A stretch of 64,000 nt of DNA from Halichoerus grypus (GCF_964656455.1 NC_135720.1:56570598-56634597); one strand, 5' to 3'. Shown: positions 47,411-59,770, numbered from the stretch's first letter. Translations and numbers: made by a program. Notes: generated by a model not told the origin, from the sequence alone.

Positions 47411-50400
47411 TATAACAAGTACAGTAGTTCATCATAAGATTTAAGAAGGGTAAAGCTACTGAATGTAACTGATAGTGTTCAAGTCTTCAGGGTAACATTA
47501 TTAAGAGATAACCTCAACTTTTTGAGAGAGATTTATTCTGAAATGCTCTAGATTAAATATATTTTATTTGAATATTCTATTTGAAATAGTGTCATATTCT
47601 CTTCTGCAGCAGCCCAGGAGAGTGGCAATATTGCCTTACTCACTGTTCATCTTGACTCCATAACTTCCAAAGTCTCTTCCATGTTGGAATGTATCAACCA
47701 TGACATATAACATGATCATAGCCAGATCTTTGTAGCAGTGGTATTGCTGACCTCAGTTTGTTTTAACACTATGAAAAATATTTCACGTTATGTTGTGTAT
47801 CTGGATTTTATTGGTTTCAGTTTATTGAAGGGTGGTAAGCAGAAATTGATATGCAGTTTCAACAAACATCTCAAGTTATACATTTTTAAAGAAAATTTAT
47901 TTTTAAGTAAAGTATGCTTGTTTCCATATCACACTTTAATAATACACATATCCTTATCACTTTAGAAGTACTGTTACTTTTAATTTGTAAATAAAGATGT
48001 GAAAGCAGAGGTTTAGAAATAATTCTTAAGCTAGAATGGAAATCATTGGTACAGACTTACCTAATCTTACAATATCTGGAGGTCATTCTCATAACATAAA
48101 GAAAATGCCCAGCATGGAGATCATATCAATTAACCATTAATTTATTTAATATTTCAATTTAAAGAACCATGGGTCTTTGAACATATCTAAAAACATGAAA
48201 TTTCAAGTCTTTGTATAACAGTGACACCAGACTACAATATATGTGTTCAAAAGTAAACCCATTCAACCTTTCATTTTATATGTATTAATAAATGTATAGC
48301 ACTCAAGCAATATTTTACAGTGGAAAAATATACATCCCTGGATAAAATCAGTTTATATGAGAAAATTAATCAAAATGTAAACTGTTCCACAAATATCCAA
48401 AAACATAATTATGAAGGGTAAAGATGCCACTGCTCAGACATAATCATGCCAACAAGTCTCTTTTTATGAATAATATAATCATCAGTTTTTGGCAAATCTA
48501 ATTAGGCTAATTTTGGCTAACCTAAATAGTCTTTGACAAGACTATTTGTGGGTTTAATTCCTAGGCCTTTAGCTTTCATATAATCTAGTATATTTTTATG
48601 ACCTATCTCAAGGAAAAACAAGCTACAGTACACACAATTCTAAAGGAAGATTGGCAGGTTACTCTGCCAGCTTTTTAACTCTTCAAACACTAGTGAGCAC
48701 TATTGAAATCTCTATAACTGTATAACTATAACCTCAGTATGTAAAGGACAAGTGACTGCAGATATGACCCAACTCAATCTTTCAGGTAAATGGGGAAGAA
48801 TCACAATAAAGAGGAACTTGTAGTATTTGTACCAACCTGACTATCTCCAAGGTGGAGTCCATGCACTCTGACTTGTTCCAGACTTCTGTGCCCCCTTTTC
48901 TCTACTCTGACCCTGGCTGGGATTGTTAGAAACATTTAGTCCATTTACTCAAGATCATCCTTCTGCACCAGCTAATAGAATCCTGAAATGACACAGGGTC
49001 AGTAGTCACCTACAATAGTTACTTTCTGTAGTTTCTATTATAAGGTGGAAATGGGAAAAGAGAAGGTGGAGGAGAGTAATAATATTTATTCTAAAAAGAA
49101 TATTAATATTTGAAGTTCAAGTCACATTTATTAAGTTAAAATACTCCAATAAGTGCTATTTTGTAGAGTATAGATTTATCATGGCTTCCAAAATGAGGTT
49201 TCATTCCGCATACTTTTTCCTGTTTTGAGATGTGTGTGTGTATTTTAAGAAAATATTAGATTCCCAAGATATGAAATTTAGTATATACTTGTTATGCACA
49301 GAAGGAGGAAAGGTATCTTGATGAAGAATATAGAAGGAACCATGGTTTCCATCCCACATCTGTGTTATCCTTAGTTTGCCAACTTCAGAACACAACTTCA
49401 GAAGCAATGAAAGCTCACAAGTGTCGTGTGTGTGTATATTTGTGTGTTTATGTGTGTGTGTGTTGCTTTTATTTTTTAAGTTGTGAAATAATAAGGTTGA
49501 ATTCTAGAAATCCTGAAGTTCCCTTTCATTCTAAACTTTCATAGATCTGACATAACTTTTTATACAAAACCACCGCTAAATGTCCATAAAATAATTTGAT
49601 GTTTTGCTTCTGGTGGCTGTTTTGGTTAACTACCTAGAGGAGCTTTATAATGAACTTCTATGTGTGTGCATATATGTCTAATTTTGTAATTTCTATAATA
49701 GTTACAAATAAAAGCTTAATTTCAAAAAACGGATTCAGCCATTTAGGAAAGTTTTGACCTCCATTACAATGTTTTATTATAGAGTTTAGTCCCTCTCTTC
49801 AGTTGAAGCCTGAGAGACACAATAATGGTATATATCCTAAGAAGGAATTAAACTTTTTCTGGATACAGATAAAGACCTAATATGACCAATGGAGAAGTAC
49901 AGACACTCTGAACATAGATTTAGGAGAGTAGGTTTAAACACATTTTTAACTTGGTGAAGATTCTTTGCTGCTATGTAGTTTACCACCAAATTGAGTAGGC
50001 TGACTAGAGGTTAACAAGATCATATAGCCATCTGAGGAGGAGTGTTTTTTATATTTTTTATTTACTTTGTAAAGTTATATTGCAACTCTCCTCCATTGAT
50101 CTAAGATTTCTTTGAATGATCTGATGATCTGGCTTCAAGGTTAATTGCTTGCCTGTTATCTTCACAAAGTTATTACTTTGGTCATCCAGCATTGTGATTG
50201 TTGCTGTTTTGAATATTGAATTGCTGACATGTATTTCCTCCTGGAAAATAATTGCATTTATATTTGATTTTTTTGACATGCGAACAAAAATGGAACAAAA
50301 CAGCAGGATAATGAGCATCTATTCTAAGTTAATTGTGGTACTGTACATGATTTGTATACACGAATTCTGTTTTAGCATGTAATTCGATCTGAGCTAAGCT

Positions 50401-50975
50401 TCACTGAGTCTAAACTAGGTGCCTCAGAAAAAAAATCACCCTATTTTTATCCATTTATTCATTGTAAACATGACAGTTATTGAAGGTCTTTGGACAAATG
50501 TGCAGAAATAACAATATAAAATTGAAATAAATTCAGTATGTAAAATTTCAAATTATTTTATAAAATAAAACATGTAAAATCATTTCTAAGCAAAGTTTGA
50601 AACATGAAAACAGGTTAAGTTTAGCATTAAAATTAATATCCAAACTGTTGTGCCAAAGCAAATGGACTGTATATAAGCTGATGCGTATTAGATTCCACCA
50701 GCTCTCTGTCCCTCACCAAATTACCTGCATTTCTAAAAAGATAATGACCTGCAATGTGTTAGTAGTGTATCCATAATACCTACAATATTTATTTGGTCCA
50801 AAGTTGTCAATTACATGTTTTGTGAAACAAGCAAATAAATGTTGTCAAAAGATACCAAATTAGCTATAAGAGAAATTGACATTTTGTGTCAGTTCATTCT
50901 CATAAGCTCCTTGATTATAAGAAATCTCACATATAATCATTAATGATAAGCCCCTCTCTATCTTTATCAATACCT
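47411..50975. other. Long unique stretch
   Basis: About 3.5 kb with no recognised gene or repeat, apart from a TG-rich patch at 49423-49465. Frames of 60-86 codons have no supporting evidence. Confidence 0.45.
49423..49465. repeat. (TG)n-rich tract
   Basis: Interrupted TG repeats. Confidence 0.85.
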
Positions 50976-50979
50976 TGTG

Positions 50980-51235
50980 AGGCAATGTGAAATCATGGAG
51001 GAAGCACATAAATTGGGAACAAAAATAGCTGGGATTAAAACCTTGATGCTGCTCCTACTAGCTACTTCATCTTGGATAGATTACTTAATCTTTCAGAACC
51101 TCAACTCTATCATATGTAAATTGGGATTGGCATTGTTAAGCAAATTTGAAATGTGTAAAGTGTCTGAATTAGGTAAAATGCTTAGTGCACTTGAAATTGC
51201 TCAAAATGCTTACTATTATTATTACACACAGTTAA
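50980..51235 (+). repeat. MIR SINE, near full length
   Basis: Forward MIR: 'gctgggattaaaaccttgat', 'ctactagctacttcatcttg', 'gattacttaatctttcagaa', 'catatgtaaattgggattgg', 'aaatgcttagtgcact' and a TTATT-rich end follow the consensus order. The 88-codon frame at 50977-51243 is a by-product. Confidence 0.88.
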
Positions 51236-51594
51236 CTAAATAAAATAAAACAGTAGAAGAATGTTAAAATGTCACATTTTAAGTGTTTTGAAAAAATTTT
51301 GAAATATATTGGATTAAACTATACATTTAACAAATAACTGATAGCAAGACAATAAGTAAGATATCCTAAAGAATGTACTTACTTAGAGTCCATTTTGGAA
51401 AACTTCATAAATTATGAAAGTTGTAATGATACTTTAACAATATAATCTGCATTTATAAATTTATATAAATATGTAAATGCATGTAAATTTAATTATCTAC
51501 TGCTAATATTTTAGGGAAACTTTTTGAAGCTCTTTTTTGTTTAAATATTGATCTGTCACTTACCCACATATATGACAAAATTAGATGATATTGT

Positions 51595-51775
51595 ATGTAT
51601 ATTTTTAAATGAAATATAATTAACATACAGTGTTAGATATTAGTTAGTAGCATATCTATAATATCTACCAATACCAGTGTTATATTAGTTTCAGGTATAA
51701 GATATAATGATTCAACAATCCCATTCATTACTCAATGCTCATCACAATAAGTGTACACTTGATCCTCTTTATTTA
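51595..51775 (-). mobile_element. L1 3' UTR with internal partial duplication
   Basis: Reverse L1 end ('aaatataattaacatacagt', 'gtttcaggtataagatataa', 'tgctcatcacaataagtgta'). The 'cagtgtta[g]atattagtt' part occurs twice (about 51628-51643 and 51678-51693), separated by about 35 bp. Confidence 0.88.
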
Positions 51776-52066
51776 TGTACACTTTATCTGTTAGATGCAC
51801 ACTTTTATTTCAGATAATATTGTGGTATAAATTATTTTCAAACATAAATTTCAATAACTATTATGTGGATATATGTATAAAAATCAGATAATTCTATTAT
51901 GATGTTACATTTAGTATTTTGCAGTTAGTTGCAAATGGATAAGTTAGTATCAAATTATTTGTATTCATCTCAGACTATTTCTTCAAGATAAATTATTAAA
52001 GATATTATTGGCATATTAAAGTGCATAAACAATTGAAAACTCTTATATACAGACAGATTCCCCATT
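51776..52066. other. Unassigned sequence
   Basis: Nothing recognised. Confidence 0.4.
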
Positions 52067-52080
52067 AGAAAGGTGGCACC

Positions 52081-52906
52081 ACAACCACTCTGGAAAACAG
52101 TATGGAGGTTCCTCAAAAAGTTGAAAATAGAGCTACCATATGATTCAGCAATTGCACTACTGGGTATTTACCCCAAAGATACAAATGTAGGGATCTGAAG
52201 GGGTGCGTGCACCCCGATGTTTATAGCAGCAATGTCCACAATAGCCAAACTGTGGAAAGAGCCAAGATGTCCATCGACAGATGAATGGATAAAGAAGATG
52301 TGGTATATATATACAATGGAATATTATGCAGCCATCAAAAGGAATGAGATCTTGCCATTTGCAACGACATGGGTGGAACTGGAGGGTGTTACGCTGAGAG
52401 AAATAAGTCAATCAGAGAAAGACATGTATCATATGACCTCACTGATATGAGGAATTCTTAATCTCAGGAGACAAACTGAGGGTTGCTGGAGTGGTGGGTG
52501 GGGTGGGAGGGATGGGATGGCTGGGTGATAGACACTGGGGAAGGTATGTGCTATGGTGAGTGCGGTGAATTGTGAAAGACTGTTGAATCACAGATCTGTA
52601 CCTCTGAAACAAATAATGCAATATATGTTAAGAAAAAAAAAAAGAAGAAGATAGCAGGAGGGGAAGAATGAAGGGGGGGAAACTGGGGAGACGAACCATG
52701 AGAGATGATGGACTCTGAAAAACAAACTGAGGGTTCTAGAGGGGAGGGGGGTGGGAGGATGGGTTAGCCTGGTGATGGGTATTAAAGAGGGCACGTTCTT
52801 CATGGAGCACTGGGTGTTATGCACAAACAATGAATCATGGAACACTACATCTAAAACTAATGATGTAATGTATGGTGATTAACATAACAATAAAAAATTA
52901 AAAAAA
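52081..52906 (+). mobile_element. Young 5'-truncated L1 (826 bp)
   Basis: Forward L1 spanning the end of ORF2 and the complete 3' UTR with A-rich tail. Target duplication agaaaggtggcacc at 52067-52080 and 52907-52920. The 3' UTR has two similar modules split by an internal A-rich run at 52631-52652. Each module carries a GGGTGGGAGG-type G-rich block and a '...gaatca...aaac...aat' ending. The best-preserved L1 in the window. Confidence 0.97.
52082..52450 (+). pseudogene. L1 ORF2 C-terminal end, one in-frame stop
   Basis: One frame runs from the truncation point to the natural stop at 52448-52450, about 120 residues of the ORF2 C-terminus. The motifs CPSTDEWIKKMWYIYTMEYY and ATTWVELEG are intact. 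The only lesion is a TGA at about 52195-52197 ('gggatctgaag'), where the family usually has CGA, consistent with CpG decay. All catalytic domains lie upstream and are missing, so the fragment is inert. No promoter or start; the apparent Met start at 52217 is internal. Confidence 0.93.
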
Positions 52907-52920
52907 AGAAAGGTGGCACC

Positions 52921-54518
52921 ATTTTATACTAACATCAATTATCTTGTGATATAGCACATCTTTATTAAGGCCATTTTTTTGTTACTGCCATGTTGTTCAT
53001 AAGCCTTTCCCACTTTCATGACATGAATTTTATTAATACTTATTTTTTAGATGGTGAAGTTATATCTATTGGTTATTTCCTTTTATAATTTTGTGAATTT
53101 CATTTTCTTCTATTTTGTCTAGTTTCATAGTTGACTATAAGAGTTTCTTATAGATAAAGAAACAAACCTTATACATAAACGTTGTCACACATGCATCCAT
53201 AAACAACTTTGAACAAAAGGGAATTTAAGAAAATATATGAAAACTAGAATTTAAATAAAAACTTTAAAAAACTTAAAAAAAGAAAATATATGAAAGATAC
53301 ATGATCATTAATTCAAATTCACCTTGCATCTAATGAAGTTGAAGATTTAGTGCTCCTCACTTACATGGGACATACTAAGGTCTTGAGATGGACACTGGTA
53401 ATGTGGTCTATGGTTGTATGATTTTGGAAAATTTGCAAATATAAAACATTTTATTGCTGTATGTTAAGACTTTTACGGCTATCTGTTGATCCACCCCTAT
53501 TTCACCATAGCACATTTTTTTCTGCCTGTTGAGGGATTTTTTGGATCTGGCTAAGGAAAAGTTGCATTGTGGAATACATTTAGTTTGGCTTTATTGGAAT
53601 ACATTTATGTTGTTCACTATCAATTCTGTGTTTAGTTGTTATTTTGCTTGTATATAATTGTATGCTCTTTAAAAATCTTTTTGCATGCCCAGATATATAA
53701 ATCTTAACATCCATAAAAGTTGTAGCCATCGTAGATGATATTTCTGTGTGTGATTAACAGGTAACCTAGAAGATAATTTTCAACAAGAAAGAAGCTCAGC
53801 CAAAAACATTATGCTAAGATATGAAGTGCATTCCTTTTTAAATGTTTGAACTGCAGTCTCCATTGAGGTCTATATAATGTTCTCAGTAATTCCAACTCCC
53901 ACCCTCATCCCAGATCAATTAGGCCATTTTGGAGTGAAAGTTAAAAAGCATTATATATTTCTCCCATATTCAGGAGTACTTATCCTAGTCCTGCTACTTT
54001 TTACTAGGTTTATCCTCATGCTGCTACTGTTTATGATCTTTGATTTCAGACTCCAATATGCTATAATAACAGTCATACTCCCACACTCAACATTCTGCCC
54101 TTATCCAAAAGACTTTATCTAAACATAATTTCTTTCTAGGAAAGGCTAAAGAGAGTAGCTCTTTTTGTTATGTGCATGCACAATCATGAGAGTAGGGTGG
54201 AGTTAAAATAGAGGGAAGGCTTACATTGGGCATAGTGTTCAGATTCATCTCTTCTGGTCATATGACTCACTCTCTGTCGCATGCATGGACTTCCTCACTT
54301 GGAGCACAGTCTCCTTCTCTTGCAACCATGGAAATAGTGATACACCAAAAAGAAATATGAGCATTTCATAGAAGTGTAGAATAGTGAAGAAAGGTGAACA
54401 ACATGAGTTAGATTAATATTAGGGAGAAGGGAGAGAAAAAAGATAATAGAAGAGAAAGGCCATTTGAATAATTTTGGATACAGAAAAATAAAATTTAAAA
54501 ACTTAAAAAGTATTTTGG
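52921..54518. other. Unassigned sequence
   Basis: No recognised repeat. The 81-codon hydrophobic frame at 53877-54122 has no known relatives that I can name. Confidence 0.45.
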
Positions 54519-54533
54519 CATCTTTGTTGCTTT

Positions 54534-54740
54534 TTTTTCTTTTTTTTTTAAAGATTTTTTATTTATTTATTTGAGAGAGAGAGAATGAGAGAGAGCAAGC
54601 ACAGGAGAGGGGGGAGGGTCAGAGGGAGAAGCAGACTCCCTGCCGAGCAGGGAGCCCGATGCGGGACTGGATCCAGGGACTCCAGGATCATGACCTGAGC
54701 CGAAGGCAGTCACTTAACCAACTGAGCCACCCAGGCGCCC
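54534..54740 (-). mobile_element. CAN-SINE 16
   Basis: Reverse CAN-SINE ending GAGCCACCCAGGCGCCC. Perfect duplication catctttgttgcttt at 54519-54533 and 54740-54754. Confidence 0.97.
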
Positions 54741-55389
54741 ATCTTTGTTGCTTTAAATGGTATGTGTAACTTGTAGAATTATGGTGTATATGAGAACTAA
54801 ACTCTAGCAAAAATATAAAAATAAATTGATATAAGCATATATTGATAAAATATTGATTTATAAGAAATCAAAAGCATAAGATATTTTCCTAAACCAAGCA
54901 TGGCTCTTATAGAAGTATTATAGAATAGTTTTAATAATAATGTATCAGAGATGTTTGTGAACAAATCTGTAGCTATTTGGATGTGTTTTACTTTGCCAAG
55001 AATGACTGACAAAGTAGAAGGTAGGTCAGAACTGATAACATTTATACTACTTTCTTTATTCTAATTATTTTCTCCAAAATGTACTGAGTCTCTATGTGTG
55101 TTAACATATTGTCAGACCAATTGGAACATACAGTGCAATAAGCTGTAGTGGCAAAAGTTCTTTAATAATGCATCTTTTGAAGAAAGAAGAGAAAACTACA
55201 GAGAATTAATTTATCCTGATGGCAACTGTGAAATCATAATGTATTGAAAAATGAATAAGGGACCACATGTTTTAGTCCAGTGACAAAGCTTGAAATGAAA
55301 AGAGAAAATGGTTAGAAATCAATCTGCACTTGGAGCCTGAAGGCCTTCATCATATAACCCCTCTAATGCTCTACATTAAAAATAATTCT

Positions 55390-55603
55390 TGGGGCGCCTG
55401 GGTGGCTCAGTCGTTAAGCGGCTGCCTTCAGCTCAGGTCATGATCCCAGGGTCCTGGGATCGAGCCCCGCGTCGGCCTCCCTGCTCAGCAGGAAGCCTGT
55501 TTCTCCCTCTCCCACTCCCCCTGCTTGTGTTCCCTCTCTTGCTGTGTCTCTCTCTGTCAAATAAATAAATAAAATCTTTTAAAAAATAAAAAATAAAAAA
55601 AAT
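55390..55603 (+). mobile_element. CAN-SINE 17, youngest-looking copy
   Basis: Forward CAN-SINE beginning GGGGCGCCTGGGTGGCTCAG, with intact A-box-like (TGGCTCAGTCGTTAAGCG) and B-box-like (GGGATCGAGCCCCGC) internal promoter segments, retained CpGs and a long impure A tail. Perfect duplication aaaaataattct at 55378-55389 and 55604-55615. Confidence 0.98.
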
Positions 55604-55894
55604 AAAAATAATTCTAAGTTACACTCAATATATTGGATACACAGGTATAATTCTTACTGTTCTGGGGGAATAGTTTTATTTACTTCAGTTAATTTAGTGT
55701 TAGCACTAGTAAATATGAGCAAAGGTAAAATTCTTTATACTGATTTGCCTAGGATACTTCATTATTACATTGGTCATTAAGAAAAAAATAGATTTATATG
55801 AATGTTTGCACAGCAAACATTCATCTGGAACTCAAATTCCATTTTCAACGAAGATGTTATATATTTATTGAAGAGATATGAAGGCTTACAGTTT

Positions 55895-55970
55895 TATATA
55901 TATATAATATATATATTTATATGTATAAATATATGTGCATATATATATGTGTGTATATATATATATACAC
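55895..55970. repeat. AT-rich (TA)n/(TG)n microsatellite
   Basis: Compound TATA/TGTG tract fused to the tail of CAN-SINE 18. Confidence 0.92.
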
Positions 55971-56185
55971 TTAAAGATTTTATCTATTCACTTGAGAGAG
56001 AGAGAGAGCATGCAAAATTCGGGGTGGGGAGGGCAGAGGGAGAGGGAGAAGCAGACTCCCTGCTAAGTAGGGAGCCTGACAAGGGGCTTGATTCCAGGAC
56101 CAATCCCAGGACTGATCCCAGGATCCTGGGATCATGACCTGAACTGAAGGCAAAGGCTTAAACAACTGAGCCACCCAGGGGCCCC
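55971..56185 (-). mobile_element. CAN-SINE 18 with internal triplication
   Basis: Reverse CAN-SINE ending GAGCCACCCAGGGGCCCC. The 'ccagga[c/t]..atc' segment is repeated three times (56094-56125), lengthening the element. The 111-codon plus frame at 55802-56137 is made of microsatellite and SINE and is not a gene. Confidence 0.95.
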
Positions 56186-56189
56186 AATT

Positions 56190-56700
56190 TTATGTATAGA
56201 TACAGAAAGATGTGTAGATAGAATTTTTCATATTTCAAAATTGTTTCAGAGATTTTGAAAGATGAGTGATTTTAAAACCATTATATATATATAGATATAA
56301 TGTTATTCTACCATGGGTAAAAAATAAATAAAACACATTAATTTTCATAAAACACTTTAATATTTTTATTATTCAGAGCAAATAATTATTATTTAATAAT
56401 TATATTTAATAATTATATTTAAAATGGCAAAGAATTAATTAAGAGTTGTTTTTCCATGTAATTTCTCATAGGAACACAAGAACATATATGTGTATTAAGA
56501 CATACCATTTATCTCTGCTACCCCAATGTACAATGTTAGTTGAAATTTTGGCTTTCCCATGCAGAAAAATTAAACATTTAAAAACATTACTGCTGAAACA
56601 TTCATTAAAATATATTCAAAAGCATCCTCTTTTATAAATGTAGAATCTATGTTAGGGAACCCAATGTGGTATTAAATAAACCTTTATTATATTTTTAGTT
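56190..56700. other. Unassigned AT-rich sequence
   Basis: Nothing recognised; includes AATAATTAT repeats near 56385-56420. Confidence 0.4.
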
Positions 56701-56749
56701 GTTTTACTAAAATTTTAGATTCATATTTATTCATTGTGAAAATTCTAAA

Positions 56750-57380
56750 ACTATACGGATGAATATGGAGTAAAACACTAAAGTCCATCTACAAAAAACA
56801 AAAAATCACCAATTTACTCCTATCCCCAGAAGTAATACTACACATATTCTTGAAATTACTTTGTATATTACGTTCTCTTAGAGATCTTTATCATCTGTAA
56901 ACTTCATTCTTTTTAATGGCTACTTACATTTCCTTAGAGTGGATTATTATATCCATGTTTATATTATAAAAGATGCAATACAGACAATGATTATTTTTGT
57001 AAACAACTCTATAAAAATGATTTCAATTTTGTTTTGCTACTGTAAGCAATGTTCCAATGAACCATTTATAAACAATTTTCTCTCTGTTAACATGTGATCA
57101 TTTTTGTGGGATAGGATCCTGAAATTGGAAATGCTGGCTCAATGATTATACACATTAAAATTTTGATTGATGTATCTTGGTTTTTCTCCTAAACATGACG
57201 TTAATGTTCATTCTCAACAATAAAATATGGGAGTACTTATTTCACCACACCCTTGTTTGTGAAAAATCAGATGGGTAAATGGCATATCATTTTTGTGTTA
57301 ATTTGCATGTTCCTGAATGATAGCATGCTTGAATATATTTTCATTTTTAAAAATTAAGTATGTTTTATATGGCTGCTTTT
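56750..57380 (-). mobile_element. Old L1 (L1M-type), ORF2 end
   Basis: Minus-strand ancient L1: 'aagcaatgttccaatgaac', 'aattggaaatgctggctcaa', 'caccacacccttgtttgtg', 'gatgggtaaatggcatatca', 'tgttaatttgcatgttcctg' follow ORF2-end order. Heavily decayed. Confidence 0.78.
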
Positions 57381-58542
57381 CTTAATCGTTAATAATGACT
57401 CTGAAACAAATGGCATTTATACTGTCAAGCAAGAAAAAAAATCTTTTTAGTAAGAAAGAGAAAAAGAGGGCAAAATGATTCAGTTATTTTCAGTAAACTA
57501 GTGTGAATCAATGCAAGCCAGTCAGAAGGGCACTATTCAAGCCAGAAAGATTCTGGTCTGAATGTAGATAAAGTGTGTTTGTATGTGGGTAATTAATTCA
57601 ATACAGATAACTTCTACGTGGCTTTCAAGTAATAATTTTATAAACTGATCTGACAGGCCTAGTTTTGCTTTGGGCAAGGGCATTTTAAGTCATGGCAGCC
57701 ATAGCAGAGGGAAAAATCTAAAGTCCACTCATAAATGATGAGTGTAGAGTGACTGTTTTTATGACATAATCTTATGAGCCCTGGTTTAAGCTTGGACGAG
57801 GGCATCCACATTACAAAGGTAGTAATGCACACATTTAATAGCACACGGTTCAGATATTTCAATGTGGTTATCAGACCAATATTAATCCACACTCAAATTA
57901 TAGAGGCATTTGAGAAATTTATCTCTCCACAGTGAAAACCAAAATAAATTTTGTGTATTACAAAATATTAGTGATACTTTAAATTTAGCTTACTTTCCAG
58001 TTTGATCAGAAGGCAGATACTATATTCTCACATGATAAATAAATAATGATCTTTCTCAGCTATTTGAAAATCAATACCTATATAGGAATTATTAAAGCCT
58101 CATTAACCTCAGATTTAAGAATGTCATTTGATAGCTATTTTCTGACCATACAAGATTCATATGAAAATATTAGAAAATTATTCTAATAGGTAAGACAGAT
58201 GAAGTACTAGATTAATTTTTAAGTTATAAATTCCAAGCAACCTTGCTTGCTCTTATTAAGAAACAGAGGCAAGGAGATTGGTTTCATTTGCCGTAAAATT
58301 AATAGGTAATGCTGAACCCATATCATATTTGCGTGTATGAAAACATCCTGATATTTTCTTCACATTCCATTATGACATTTATAGGGTGTACTGTGACCAT
58401 AGTCTGTATCTTTAAAGATCCAATTCAATAAATTTAAATATTTTAAATATTTTTTTCATTCCATTTACTCCATTATTTTTCAGTAACACCATTACCTGTA
58501 TAGTGTGTCTCCTCTCACAGTTTTATATTTCCTCATTTACCG
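57381..58542. other. Unassigned sequence
   Basis: Nothing recognised. Confidence 0.45.
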
Positions 58543-58561
58543 ATAGTTATATTTATTTTTA

Positions 58562-58743
58562 CATTTTTTTAAAGATTTTATTTATTTATTTGGGATAGAA
58601 TGAGCACAAGCTGGGGTAGGGCAGAGGGAGAAGCACGCTCCCTGCTGAACTGGGAGCCTAAAGCAGGCTGGATCCCAGGATCCTGGAATCATGACCTGGG
58701 CTGAAGGCAGACGCTTAACTGACTGAGCCACCCAGGCGCTCCT
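58562..58743 (-). mobile_element. CAN-SINE 19
   Basis: Reverse CAN-SINE ending GAGCCACCCAGGCGCTCC. Flanked by gatagttatatttatt (from 58543) and gagagttatgtttaaat (from 58744). Confidence 0.94.
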
Positions 58744-58769
58744 GAGAGTTATGTTTAAATTTCTTTTAA

Positions 58770-58985
58770 CTTTTATATCTATTTTGTTTTTGTTTTTGTT
58801 GTTTTTGTTTTAAGATTTTATTTATTTATTTGAGGGAGAGAGAGAAAGAGAGGGTGCACAGAAGGAGAGGGAGAGGGAGACCAGACTCCCCGCTGAGCAA
58901 TCTGATGCAAGACTATCCCAAGACCCTGAGATCATGATCTGAGCCGAAAGCAGACACTTACCTGATGGAGCCACCCAGCACCCCA
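58770..58985 (-). mobile_element. CAN-SINE 20
   Basis: Reverse CAN-SINE ending GGAGCCACCCAGCACCCC, with a long impure T/G tail (about 58770-58807). The word atgtttaaattt flanks it at 58751-58762 and 58990-59001, the same target word used by CAN-SINE 19. Confidence 0.9.
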
Positions 58986-59001
58986 ATTAATGTTTAAATT
59001 T

Positions 59002-59654
59002 TAATTTGCTCAATTTTCTCAAGACTCTCTTGTATTTCCTGGATATAATTCCTCAACTGTGTCTCTTTTTATTCTTTGTTGTAATATAGACTTTTTTCCA
59101 TGGGTGGTCTTATTTTTCTTTTACACATGTTCTCAAGGCTCAAATTTTCATGCTTTATCTTCTTTAGCTCATCTTTTTATTTTGAATGTTTTTAGTTAAT
59201 ATTATACTTCTTTTGCTCTTAACTCCAAAAGACTAGTTTTATTTACTTGGATCCATGGAAATGTCATCCTTTTTTCACAATTTTCATGTAATCTATTGCA
59301 AATTTTCCCATTTTTGCCAGTTTGTTTTACTCTTTTGCACTTTTAAAATTTCAATATTTTCGTTTTTAAGGTCCTTTTTTTATTAGTACTTTTATTTTAG
59401 TGTAGAGATTGTTTTTTCTTAAATATGTTTCAGGTAGAGAAGAGCATGGGGCATGACAAGAATTCTGGGCTTTCAAAATTTCAGATTTACTCCATAGAAG
59501 ACCCTTCATGATACAGACTTTTGTAAGAGGATTTGTGGTGGGACGGGCGTCACCTCTTACTTTGCTTACCTTGGTAAATATTTGAGGCTGTGTAACTGCC
59601 ACCTTGCAAATTGCTCCTAGCAAAGATAATGCTTCTGCAACCTTTTTTGTTTAG
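59002..59654. other. Possibly old LINE-derived
   Basis: T-rich text ('tctcaagactctcttgtatt', 'catgctttatcttctttagc') is reminiscent of old L1/HAL1 ORF1 regions in reverse. I cannot assign it. Confidence 0.3.
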
Positions 59655-59692
59655 CTCCTTCTTTTTCTCTTTCTCTTTCTCTTTCTCTTTCT

Positions 59693-59762
<70 letters not shown>

Positions 59763-59770
59763 TTCCTTTT
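59655..59770. repeat. 116-bp polypyrimidine tract, (TTTC)n
   Basis: Uninterrupted pyrimidines: CTTTTTCTCTTTCTCTTT-type units giving way to about 17 perfect CTTT units. It abuts the tail of a minus-strand L1, so it probably grew from the poly(A). The lysine/glutamate and Phe/Ser frames here are artefacts of the repeat. Confidence 0.97.

Noticed and set aside
52157..52411. 84-codon minus-strand frame
   Set aside because: Antisense shadow of the L1 ORF2 C-terminus.
55390..55470. tRNA-like sequence with A and B boxes
   Set aside because: It is the tRNA-derived head of a CAN-SINE, as are the 22 related copies; none folds as an independent tRNA gene with its own terminator that I can support.
55802..56137. 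111-codon frame with Tyr/Ile-rich centre
   Set aside because: Built from a TA microsatellite and a reversed CAN-SINE.
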